Assembly (NCBI GenBank): GCA_016165875.1
Contig: JABBOT010000007.1
Span: 8,837,245-8,901,244, forward strand
Reading direction: 5' to 3'
DNA length: 64,000 nt
Source: Acanthopleura granulata
Lineage: Eukaryota; Mollusca; Polyplacophora; Chitonida; Chitonidae
Numbering within the stretch: position 1 is the stretch's first letter; each line of letters starts with the position of its first letter. A program made the translations under genes and the position numbers. Under the pieces are notes generated by a model. That model searched no databases, had not been told where the DNA came from, and was given only the letters and a program-made list of their open reading frames with translations. Positions 50,301 to 59,025 of the stretch are shown here, piece after piece.

Positions 50301-53300
50301 TTAATATGGAAATATGGCATCTTTCTTCTCAAGCTTTCCAGTTGGCATATATATGGCGGTTAATGTAAAAGAGGCCAGGCTAAAACAAAACGAAAGATCA
50401 ACCTTAGCTTTCAATTAACGGCCGAACCCAAACTGGCTTATCACACATGTTGGTGGTTTCAGTAAATGACCCCACAATACCCTTGTGTGTGATGCTATTT
50501 ACGTGTAATTATTGTAGATATATGTACTTTAGCAATCGGCATGAAATTAAATGTACCATTTATTTTTTAAAAAACACAAAAAAGAAAATAAATACGCGAA
50601 GCAAGACATCTGGACTCGAACGTATGAAATCTCTCTTCAAGCCAAACTTGGATGGACGCTTGGAGATACTCCTTACAGCGGTGCCGCTTGGCAAGCTGCC
50701 AATTATTGTTATCAACATCAGTGTCTGTGTCAGAAAGTTCTCGTACAACCAAACACTGTCACCGTTTTCAGTGATGCCCTCAATCGTACTTTTGCACAGA
50801 AGTTAGAACCATGGAGAATTTAAAAAAAGTCTTTACCTTACCGCCTGATTTGATTTTATATTTGGTTGTAACTGGACGTAAACGTTAGAAACCCACCTTT
50901 GTCACATTTTGGAGGCAAGTATCCCAGCATGCACCTGGGTGTTCTCTGTGGACAGTGACCGGATCTTGTGTCACAGTCAGACGGTCCGTCAGCACAGTTC
51001 CCACATTTCTTCTCACAGTCTGATCCGTAAGTCCTATTGCTGCACACTGTTACATGCACAGTCAAAAAATAGACACGTTTTGATATCAATATCTAGAAAG
51101 ATATTCCATAAAATTAACGTGTGTTCCTGGGACGCAGGTTTGCAGCAAACATGCACGTTCACATAATTTTATGTACCACAGAACGCATGCTATATTCAAT
51201 ATTGAATGGTACACACACAAATTGTGGAAGATCAGATTTGTACACAGCTGTACTGCATTAGGCTCTAAGGGAAACAACAGGGATATTTCAAACTGTCTGT
51301 CCATTCATGTTAATTTCCGAAGTCCACTGGATTTCACCCAAAATATAGAAAGCTCACGGCAAAGGGAAGCTTCTCTGGAAAAGCCTATAAACCATGTTTA
51401 TTGACACGGATTTGAATAGTTCGCTTATAACAGAAACAGATTAGGAAAAAAGCCAGGAGATTTGAATTGTGATTCGCTTTTAAGTACTCACGAATTAAGG
51501 TCGACGTCGGTTTGTGTTTAAAGCTTACCTGTGTCACATTTTGGAGGCAAGTATCCCGGCATGCACCTGGGTGTTTTCTGTGGACAGTGCCCGGATCTTG
51601 TGTCACAGTCAGACGGTCCATCAGCACAGTTCCCACATTTCTTCTCACAGTCTAATCCGTATGTGCCATTGGCACACACTAATATAAACAGAGTCAATGA
51701 CAGGTACAGAAGGCGTACAGACAGAACGCTTTACCATGCGTCCTTGTCAGAAGTCAAGAAAACATACACATAAATTTAATAAACACAGTGAACAAGAAAT
51801 GACGTACAGGCAAGTTGATAATATGACGTATCGCGTGACTGGCGAAGGCCGACCACTGGCCATGTTAAGGTTTTCAGAAGTTTTCCGTTTACACAATGCT
51901 AAATCCATACAAGTGCATGTAGCATTGGGTAAGATCATCTGCCCCTCCTAGGCTATAGACTGATCACAGAACAACACGGCCGCGTTTGTCTATGTGGTGA
52001 TAGACACAGCTCACCCAGGATAAACAGGTCACTACCAACAGGTCTATCATTTTACCTCAGTGTCAAAAATACTTTGCAGTCTGTGACTCGCCTTATTTTA
52101 GCAGATGGCACCCTTGGAACTGAACCATAACTGACCATAACCTTTCATAATTAAAATTTAATACTTAGGCATCAAAATATGGTTAGGTCTAACCAAAAGC
52201 GGACATAATCACATAGATATACAGACATGAAAAACATAACGGTACACTAAAAAACTGAACAATAAACTCTAATTTGATAGTAATGGCCAATTGTGGACAG
52301 GGTAGGTTCTGGATTGTGTCTTCGGCCCCATCATCTTCAGCAGGTTCATTGTCTCTCTGACTACCTCTCTCCTCTCCCCCCCCCGACTCCCTCTGTCACT
52401 CCTTTTTTCGTCTCTCTCTGTGATATTTTATTTTGTTGTCCGTCCATGTTTACCGTATTAATCGTTACATGTGCACATTATTAATTTGATATACATCTAA
52501 TCGTTTCCATGCCAATAATTATAAGATATTCTTATTTAACCTGTTTTTTAGGTTAAAATTCTGGAGACTTGCCAAAAATCTGTACTTCACACAGAGTAAG
52601 AGGCTTGGAATTGTCGGTCATAATCCTCACTGTATTCCCTAATACAGGACCACTGACGTTACAAACTCCGTCAATGATAGCCCCGGGACCATCTGGGCCT
52701 GTGGTGGTGTCCTGGTAACAGGTATTGTAATTCTGGGAGGAGGAGTCACCCACGGACAGAGTGAAGCCGTTAAGTCGCCCACCACCTGGGACATAAAAGA
52801 AAAAAAATATACCTGAATAGAAGGAATCAGCGAATTACTTTGCAGCTCCAGCTGGATATTTTTCTTTCACATAATTATTCCTTATTAATTGTTTGGGGGC
52901 ATCTTTTTGTTATCAACAGAAAGCTGGGTTTTTTTTAATCCACACAAACACATTCTCATTATAAACACTAAACCAAGGGAAGTACGTGGCACCGGTAAGG
53001 AGGATTAGATTTGTGGAGGAATTAAGTGTGTTAACCACACAAAGGGAAAACAAGGAGTCCGGTGAAGTATAATGTAAACTATAGTCAAATCAGTAAGATC
53101 CGCCATGAAGATTTAAAAAAACACCATTAGATATTTTTTTAGACTTTTTCTTAAAAACATATCCCCGCAAGCTCATAATTCTGAGAAGACGCCAACATTT
53201 TACCGACCCGATGTTGGCTGAGTGACGTGAAGCCAAAATCTGCACTCTGTGGCACCCTGCCAGCTCTTCGTTTTTTGTCTGTGCACTGACAAAACAAGGG

Positions 53301-56300
53301 GCTGCGAATCGAGTTTAATTTCCATTCCTATAATGAGTGGTGTTATGTTTATTCATGATACAGAATGGTCATGAATGCAAGGCCAGATTTATGTTCTATC
53401 CGCTAACCGAGCTTTACACAATCCTGTATTTTGAGTGATCAAACCTATTTTTACAGTTACGTCCCCTCTTACATGCAGGTATTTATTATTCGCGAATAAG
53501 TGTCTGTTATCTCCTAAATTAACATATGTTGCCTCACAACAAAAAAAATCAAAAAAATATTGACGGTAGTTTTTAATCTGCAGACTGTACTTTTTTATCA
53601 CAAGTTACCCATACTTTCTTGGTGTTTTTCCTTTTTCTCAAAAGTTAATTGATCTATTTATTTCATTGGTGTTTTACGCCGCATTCAAGAATATTTCACT
53701 CATGAATTTTAAGAAATCAGTCCAGTTTAAGCTCATGTGTTTTTCTTAAAAATTGTGGATGTTGCTGGGTAGAACTATGTGTGAATTTACTGTTGAATCA
53801 CTTTAGCAAGGAAAGTTCATAAAGTTTCCAACAAACAACAGTTAGATATCCGAGACAAGTAACATCCCGACTCCGCCTCGCCATTAAATGCAGAGGTGGA
53901 ATTGTTTTTCTCAGTGAAACGCCAGATTACCGAAGTTTCTAAAAGACTTGACAGTTCATTTGATTTTCATAAGTCATTACTCATAATTTTGTCTCACATT
54001 AAGCCTATAAACTGTTCCGGTCCAGAAAAAAATCGGGATTTTTTTTACTTCGGGTTTTATTTAACTGGGGGGTCTACTATAAGTATCCAGGCCTTTGTGA
54101 TAAAAACGATGTTTTATTAAAGCATGGTCCAAAATACTTTGCCATGTGCAATTTGCCATAACGTGTGGAAATCGGGTAGAGCCCATGCAAGCTCACGTCC
54201 ATCAAAGGTATCTGACCAACGTCTCCTGTAACAACCTAATAGATTATAATCTATAAAATATCCGTTTTTTACACTATATAAATAAAAGCCTTGTTTTAAC
54301 ATTAACGTGTTGAAATAGCGCAACAAGATTTCCTTTACCCACAAAGCTGATCGCCATCTTGCAAATGAATATTCTTCAATGCAGTGTTTAAGCTATGTAA
54401 ATGTCAATAATTATTATTCTACTAATTTAAGGTGCATCAACGTTAAATACTCCTCGATCCTCTGAAAAAAAACATGTGCCCACTGAGCAAACAAGAGCAG
54501 CGAAGATAGTGTATTAAAGTCAGTAAATAGCCAAACATTGGCACATCAGTGAAATACTGCCGTGTTGTCATGTTACCTAGGCTTCTATTTTATTCCAACT
54601 GTTTTCTGAGGGCGTATTACCACAACCTTTATTACCACAACCTTGTATATCACTTTCAGACAAACCATTTTCACTGCTTGCTTAAATGATAATCGATGTT
54701 TTTGTAAGTTTTCTACCTATCTTTTTGCTGACAAATGCTTTTATCTGCTTATATTTATTTATTTAATTGGTGTTTTCCGCCGTCCTCAAGGATGTTTCAC
54801 TTGTATGACGGCGGTCATCATCACTGTGGGGGAACCCAGGCGGAGCCCGGCGGAAACCCACGACCATCTGCAGTTTGCTGGCAGATCTTACCACGTATGG
54901 TGACTGTTTGCAGTGTAGTAAAAAAAAGGTAGATTTTTATAATAATATATGATATGCCGTCGCATCTAGCCACGTAGGTGAAAACCCTCCTGAGGTGCTG
55001 AATTCCAGTTGTATCAATGGCAGTTGAATTTCTGGAGATAAAACCATGCAAGGTTACAACCATGTACCATGTTGTAGGATGATAATAAGGTAACTTACAC
55101 TCTCCACCGCACGAGTCTTCATCTCTGTTATATATCCTGAACCTGTAGATGTTGTATTTTGCATCCAGTGCCACCGTCCAATTCGCAGCCTGTCTGTCCT
55201 CCTTAGTGTGACTACATGTATAAGGTTTCATGAAAAACTGCTGCCCAATGCCACTATCAACGGCCAGTGTTGAGTTATACTCGGGGGCATAATCCGAAGA
55301 CTGCATCGTGCGTTGTCGCAATGCCACATTTCCTGTCATCACAGGCACATTAATTACAGGAAATACAAAACACTTATATACCCAGTTACCTGTGTATAGC
55401 TTGATGTTTAGGATAACTTTTATATGATATCATTGTTATCCATTTCGTGAAACGGCGTAAGAAATGTGTAATTACCAATGTAACATAGATTAAATATATA
55501 CATACACACTGTATAGGGAAAGGCATATCCTTTCCGCTGTAATCAGGGGACATGACTCCATCATTCGAATTCCCTTTATAGTTAGACACAACAATATATT
55601 TATTTATTTATTTATTTGAATGGTGTTTTACCCCGTACTCAAGAATATTTCACTTATACGATGGCGGCCAGCATTATGGTGGGAGGAAACCGGGCAGAGC
55701 CCGGAGGAAAGCCACGATCATCCGCAGGTTGCTGGCAGACCTTCCCACGTAGGGCCGGAGACAAAGCCAGCATCAGCTGGTTTTGAACTTACAGCGGCCG
55801 CATTGGTGGGGGGTTTGGGGTCATTGCGCTGCGATAGCGCGCTAACCGACTGAGCCGCGGAGGCCTCAGACACAACAATATAGAAACTAAGCTTAATCTG
55901 ATTTGGATTCAATACTTGCACTTATGACTGGTCAAATCAGAAAGTTTCGTGGACTGATTGAAAGTATGCATAAACAATATGACAATGGAAAGATGGCATA
56001 TACGCCTCAAAATTGACGAAAGATAACTGCGAATGTTCAATTTTTTCGTTCATTTCTGTATTGTAAATTTAAAACTGAATCTTCAACAATTTTTTCTTTG
56101 TTGCTTTTTAGAAATCTTTTACTTACACCTCTATGCACCCATGATGACCTAGCTCATAAATTGCTTTAATTGTTTAGTAACGGCTCAACAATGCCGGTCT
56201 CCATTTCATAATAAACATGGACTTGCGGGAGTACGACTAGATGTGTTAGCCCTCTTTCATAATAGAACAATGTTCTTTGTAGATACGGTTTCATTAGATT

Positions 56301-58977
56301 TCAGCAGCCTAACAGTTAATGAGCTACACGAATGACGCGGACTTTGAAGACTGTCAAAACAACTAGTACTACGGGACCATTTGGGTGAGAGAGGTGGATG
56401 TTAAGGGGCAACACCTGTGCTTTAGTGATACATGTAGGAAGTGCTTAGCACTGGAATTAGGCAATGAGATGATACTGTAGGAAATGCGGCCCCTGTCTAA
56501 GCCACTATCGCCTCCCTTCGCGAAAAGAAAAAACAAAAACAAAAAACAACAAAAAAAAAATTTTCACTCACGTATGTATTGTAACATTAAATTCTGATCA
56601 TTTACTATTATCATGCCACAAATACGCCCAATGAGTTCTTTCACAACTATCTCTTAATACGTCAATGTCATCCACTTAGACAATACTCACAATTCTTTCA
56701 AAATCAGTAAAGTTTTACTACAATGCCACTATAATGCTTCAATACAGCTGGGAAAATTGGATGTTTTGATGCAAAGACTAAAACTGACAGATGGGACTGC
56801 ATGATATTTTGATGTTTTATGTGGCCTTTTGTCTTTATACTATGGAAAATGTCTTGGAGAATGAAATGTTCTATTACATCGGGACCTTGTGGTGAATTCT
56901 GCTCAATTACTACTGCAGGTGATTTAGTGATAATGGGACGGAACATCTTAACTCTTAAATATTGTCATCAACAGTGAAATTATGGTCACGTGAGTCAGTA
57001 TACCAGTTATATCTTAATGGTCGTTCTTTTTGATTAGAATGACGTTGACTGACTTTAACTAACTTCAGATTGTCTTATATGCATACGAAAACAGTGAACT
57101 GCTGAAAACTTCTTAGATAAGTAGAAACACAGGATTGATGCCCTCCCCCAACCATGTATGTGTACATACATATACACTGTATACCTACTTACGTCTGGAA
57201 CAAGTAGATCCATCCCAGCCCGGACTACAGTTTCCAGAACATAATCCCGTGTCTTCGTCACAATCGCTGGCACAGTTTCGGCATAGTCGTCCGCAAACTG
57301 AAACTGAGATGAAACCAGTACCAACCTTTAGCGAATGTCTGTCTCTGTTTTGCTTGCTCATTGCGCATTTTAAGGAAACAATGGACCAATTTCGGATATG
57401 ATGTGGACGTGATAGTTATATTCTAAGTAATAGCTTTTGAAATCGTGTATATATATGGAAAAATTAGCAGAATACCGGTGTACATAAGAGAGAGAAATAT
57501 GCAATCCCACGATCACTCTCAACTGGCTTGCAGATCAAAGAGAAAATATGTCTTCCGGAAAGAAGTTTTCAAATACATTTGGCTTAGAATATTTGTTACA
57601 TCTTTTACACCGTGTACGTAATAATTTTTTTTCGGTATTACTATAGTCATATCTCCGACAGTGCCTTGGTTACAGTTTCACCGTACTATGGAATATAAAG
57701 TTAAGTCATCAGCGTAAGATCTCAACGATGCCAACGATGGCACTGAGCTATGGCGAATCGAAGACACCAATCTGCGCAACGATGCTTTCACGTTTTTTCG
57801 CATTCTCGTTTCATCGCTTTGCTCTGTCGTATCATTGCTTCCCCAAAACTTTCTATCGACATTACGGCAAGAACTACATTACCGGTTCATCATGTTTTTT
57901 CTTGCACACATAGCTCAATAACAAATTAGAATGCTTATCTCAAGCTCTTATTAAATATAGTCTTGAATATGGCGTAGAAATCAATCAAATATATAACTAC
58001 TTCAAAGTGTTGGAAGAATTTCCGTGGCACATCATCAAACATTAATTTATGCAAGGCTGAGAAATATTTATAGCCGTTGTTTTCGGTTACAGCCAACACA
58101 GATATAAACTCCCAAAAACCAAATGTGCATGTAGAGTGGGGCCAATTGTAATGTTGTGTGACGACAATGTGGAATGACACCAAATTCTCACTTACAAAAA
58201 TCTGTAATGCTAAGGGTTGCAGCAGTTCACCTAATATTTGAAACCATTGGGAACCAGGCCTGTTGTACTCTCATCTAAAGAATTGTCTTACATTCACACG
58301 CAGGTAAACACCAACCGTTAGATTCCAGACATAAATCCCAAAGTATACTTTATTGACGTTCACAATTTCAATATTCTGTGCAGACTGTTCTTTTCTTTAA
58401 CATATTTTGATTTCCAGTTATCACACATGCATACTTCCATTAATATTGTCGATTTTAGGTTGATTTTGCCTTCGTCCGAAAGGGTTATCGCGCTAGTGCA
58501 GCCTGTTGACCAAGGTACTTCTCACCAATGCGATCGCTGTGAGTTCAAGTCCAGCAACCTGGAAAGCCAGCCTAGACTGGACTTACAGCGACCACATTGG
58601 TCGGAGGCACCGATGACATTACACTGCAGTAGCGTGCTAACCTCCAAGGCCACGGAGTACCCTATCTTTTCGATTATCCTATGTCGTGTTCGTTTAATAT
58701 AAACGAATCTGACTTGTGTACACCGCCTAATTAAAGACTACAGCTGTATAATAACAATGTCGCCTGTGTTAAAGCCTCGGGTAGCGACAACGAGAGTGAG
58801 TACAGTTAAGAGACAACGTTGAATGGTTGACAGAATGGTCGTGCTGGTTTAAATAAGAGACTTGCCTGGTTTGGGAATATGTAACAACTAACTTTACACA
58901 GCACTAAAATACTTACCAAGTGTTATTGCCATCAAAAACAGAAGCACTCTGCTGACCTGTTTCATTTCTCTTTTCAT
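31726..58977 (-). CDS. Receptor-type tyrosine phosphatase with EGF/FTP ectodomain
   Basis: 25-exon model, all phases consistent, 1,032 residues. Exons (minus): 58977-58917, 57297-57193, 55332-55099, 52785-52573, 51678-51529, 51046-50897, 48371-48219, 44668-44557, 44049-43946, 43444-43281, 42987-42900, 40170-40097, 39835-39799, 39456-39359, 38902-38777, 37474-37323, 36653-36518, 35828-35679, 35312-35213, 34858-34785, 34596-34462, 33606-33484, 32629-32481, 32162-32027, 31800-31726. Domains: signal 1-20; EGF-like about 21-55; FTP about 57-204; EGF-like 205-355; membrane about 371-392; PTP D1 about 465-735; PTP D2 about 750-1025. D1 should remove phosphate from tyrosines on the cytoplasmic side; the ectodomain presumably binds glycans or protein ligands. 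D2 looks catalytically dead. All junctions are GT-AG except the exon 4 donor (GC). No orthologue name is assigned. Confidence 0.9.
32933..33259 (-). repeat. SINE insertion with 17-bp target duplication
   Basis: TGCGATATTAATATGAA is duplicated exactly at 32916-32932 and 33260-33276. On the minus strand the head is tRNA-like (A box 'cagttggtaaaccgtccgc', B box 'gggttcaaacctgg'). The tail reads 'gtgaaatattcttgagtag', 'ggcgttaaac', then (CATT)n. It lies in intron 22 of the phosphatase gene. Confidence 0.9.
35679..42987 (-). CDS. Exons 11-18: PTP domain D1 (predicted active) and start of D2
   Basis: Conserved PTP blocks in order: [75 protein letters not shown] (general acid D641), [18 protein letters not shown] (nucleophile C673, phosphate-binding R679), [21 protein letters not shown]. 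The active-site Ser codon is split between exons 16 and 17 (TGCAG|...|T). Everything needed for catalysis is present. Intron 15 and neighbouring introns contain several SINEs. Confidence 0.9.
36895..37135 (-). repeat. SINE, minus
   Basis: Reverse complement carries 'gtgtaaatgaaacattttt', 'accatgctgctgg', 'cctgtgaatggtcgtgggttt' and a tRNA-like region with 'gtgagttcaattaca'. It lies in intron 16. ORFs on either strand over it are by-products of the repeat. Confidence 0.78.
37560..37784 (+). repeat. SINE, plus (left half of an inverted pair)
   Basis: Head with 'caatgcgatcgctgtgagtg', then 'aacctgcggatagtcgcggg', 'tctggtttcctccgcacc', 'atgctggccaccgtcgtac', 'gtgaaatattcttgagtat' and 'agcgtaaaacaccaac', running into the shared (TTTA)n. 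Confidence 0.82.
37785..38035 (-). repeat. SINE, minus (right half of an inverted pair)
   Basis: Begins with (TTTA)n and 'cgccgtactcaagaacattt'. Includes 'aaaccgggcagagcccggtg' and 'gaaacccacgactatcc', and ends in a tRNA-like head ('gcgctaatcaactgagcac'). Tail to tail with the preceding SINE in intron 15. Confidence 0.82.
40600..40830 (+). repeat. SINE, plus
   Basis: Contains the B-box-like 'gtgagttcaagtccag', then 'aacctgtggatgatcgtggg', 'gcccggtttcctccc', 'gtgaaatattcttgagtg', 'cggcattaaatac'. It lies in intron 11 of the phosphatase gene. Confidence 0.8.
41303..42190 (+). repeat. Dispersed ~1-kb repeat, copy B
   Basis: Matches copy A (12495-13545) on the same strand and copy C in reverse. 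It begins 'ttggattgtgtttttttattt' and includes 'ctgaaagtgactttgtggat', 'gaggagttggatatatacc', 'ttccatccagatttggacgc'. ORFs at 41561-41848, 41772-42026 and 42010-42261 are not preserved between copies. It lies in intron 11. Confidence 0.75.
42309..42432. repeat. Hairpin / fold-back sequence
   Basis: The arm at 42309-42347 ('tatgccgtggga' ... 'gagatctcgg') pairs with 42394-42432 ('ccgatctcac' ... 'ccccacggcatgc') around a 46-bp loop. The arms are about 38 bp with a few mismatches. Confidence 0.7.
43281..44668 (-). CDS. Exons 8-10: membrane segment and juxtamembrane region
   Basis: Exon 8 (44668-44557) encodes a short stalk ([18 protein letters not shown]) and about 20 residues of almost pure Val/Ala/Ile ending IVFR. 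Exon 9 (44049-43946) starts with a basic stop-transfer RRRRESRK. Exon 10 (43444-43281) is acidic ([13 protein letters not shown]), carries Y449 in NPYVNA (a YxN motif that could dock Grb2-type SH2 domains), and ends [16 protein letters not shown], the wedge-like start of PTP domain 1. Confidence 0.87.
45175..46100 (-). repeat. Dispersed ~1-kb repeat, copy C
   Basis: Reverse complement of copies A and B. It keeps the distal part shared with copy A only ('cgtcttcgtctttctttgtttgatc' ... 'ctctgagagttgaacaagcc'). It continues upstream (minus sense) into the segment at 46110-46560, which has its own second copy, suggesting a longer parent element. It lies in intron 7. Confidence 0.72.
46110..46560. 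repeat. Dispersed repeat segment, copy 1
   Basis: Matches 53165-53560 on the same strand: 'gatgctggctgactgacgt', 'gcaaaacaagggtcagga', 'ctccgctaatcgaac', 'tcctgtattctgagtgatca', 'tatttttacagttacgtccc'. Directly adjoins copy C. Confidence 0.72.
48219..51678 (-). CDS. Exons 5-7: three EGF-like modules
   Basis: Exon 5 (51678-51529, 150 bp) and exon 6 (51046-50897, 150 bp) are near-identical: both have [17 protein letters not shown] then [18 protein letters not shown] and PPKCD. Exon 7 (48371-48219, 153 bp) is more diverged: [47 protein letters not shown]. All three are phase 1-1, so any could be skipped or duplicated without breaking the frame. They form the stalk between the FTP domain and the membrane. 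Confidence 0.86.
48410..48610 (-). repeat. SINE fragment, minus
   Basis: 'aggccgtactgaagagtatttc', 'tgtacgacggtggccagc' and 'gaccgggcagaacccgatgg' match the SINE family in reverse. It lies in intron 6, just upstream of exon 7. Confidence 0.72.
48745..49024. mobile_element. Fold-back element enclosing a tRNA-like SINE
   Basis: Arms of about 62 bp (48745-48806 and 48963-49024; ATC(T/A)GATTAGTAGATG...) pair with few mismatches. Inside, on the minus strand, is a tRNA-like head with A box 'tggttgagtggtctaga' and B box 'ggttcgaaacccgg' type sequence (here 'gattcgaaacccgg'). The body ends 'caagaaagtgtaatctctaa'. Confidence 0.72.
49095..49288 (+). repeat. Second copy of the tRNA-like SINE, inverted
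   Basis: Same body as the copy in the fold-back element, on the plus strand: 'ggctggttggttgagtgg', 'gatttggtgcccgactctg', 'ccttggttcgaaacccgg', 'aagaaagtgtaatctctaa', 'acgataatactgtt'. It lacks the left arm. The two copies form a large inverted repeat. Confidence 0.78.
49984..50066 (-). pseudogene. Truncated extra EGF-like exon in intron 6
   Basis: After a good acceptor (attcag) it reads [17 protein letters not shown], then [10 protein letters not shown], and then leaves the family consensus. The second half of the module and the donor are missing. The intact exons 6 and 7 on either side join in phase without it. Confidence 0.7.
52573..55332 (-). CDS. Exons 3-4: fucolectin/F5-8C-like (FTP) domain
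   Basis: Exon 3 (55332-55099) encodes [51 protein letters not shown]. Exon 4 (52785-52573) encodes [52 protein letters not shown]. This order (NVAL...QSS, H...W.V.LD..Y.I..FRIYNR, RL.GF...VG, C, TLCEV.I.G) is that of the eel-fucolectin/tachylectin-4/F5-8C-like fold, a jelly-roll lectin module. I cannot confirm the fucose-binding His/Arg triad: the stretch after IYNR reads DEDSCGGEC rather than the usual RGD-type pattern. Exon 4 ends at TTTTTG|GCAAGT, a GC donor. Confidence 0.85.
53165..53560. repeat. Dispersed repeat segment, copy 2
   Basis: Same-strand match to 46110-46560 (see landmarks there), with small indels. It lies in intron 3 of the phosphatase gene. Confidence 0.7.
53655..53705 (-). 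repeat. SINE tail fragment
   Basis: 'tttatttcattggtgttttacgccgcattcaagaatatttcact' reads as the terminal part of a SINE on the minus strand. Confidence 0.7.
54758..54900 (-). repeat. SINE fragment, minus
   Basis: 'ttaattggtgttttccgccgtc', 'tgtatgacggcggtcatcat', 'ggcggagcccggcggaaacc' and 'cacgaccatctgcagtttgc'. Truncated before the head. The 175-residue ORF at 54821-55348 fuses this SINE to exon 3 and is not real. Confidence 0.78.
55590..55866 (-). repeat. Full-length tRNA-derived SINE, minus
   Basis: Starts with (TTTA)n, 'cgtactcaagaatatttcac', 'aaaccgggcagagcccggag' and 'cacgatcatccgcaggttgc'. It ends with a tRNA-like head whose reverse complement reads 'ggctcagtcggttagcgcgc' (A box) and 'gtaagttcaaaacc' (B box). 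This is the best full copy in the window; it lies in intron 2. Confidence 0.85.
57193..58977 (-). CDS. Exons 1-2: signal peptide and first EGF-like module
   Basis: Exon 1 (58977-58917) encodes MKREMKQ followed by a hydrophobic core [10 protein letters not shown], a typical secretion signal, ending G|gtaagt. A second Met at residue 5 could also start the protein. Exon 2 (57297-57193) joins in phase 1 and encodes [20 protein letters not shown] then [15 protein letters not shown], with a cysteine pattern of laminin/MEGF-type EGF modules. Homologous exons exist in psi-1 and psi-2. Confidence 0.87.
58470..58670. repeat. Two SINE heads joined head-on
   Basis: Plus-strand head ('gcgctagtgcagcctg', 'gcgatcgctgtgagttcaag') runs into a reversed head ('tggacttacagcgaccacat', 'cagtagcgtgctaacc'). 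It lies in intron 1. Confidence 0.65.
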
Positions 58978-59011
58978 CTTCACTGTACAGTTGTCGTAGC
59001 AGATTCACTAA

Positions 59012-59025
59012 TTATATATATATAG
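59012..59025 (-). promoter_or_regulatory. Possible TATA element for the phosphatase gene
   Basis: The minus strand reads CTATATATATATAAT about 35-48 nt upstream of the first ATG. If used, the 5' UTR would be only about 10 nt. The bases just before the ATG (gtacag|TGAAG) also look like a splice acceptor, so an upstream non-coding exon is equally possible. Confidence 0.28.

Noticed and set aside
54821..55348. 175-codon minus-strand ORF as a complete gene
   Set aside because: It is exon 3 of the phosphatase gene read on through its donor and then into a SINE.
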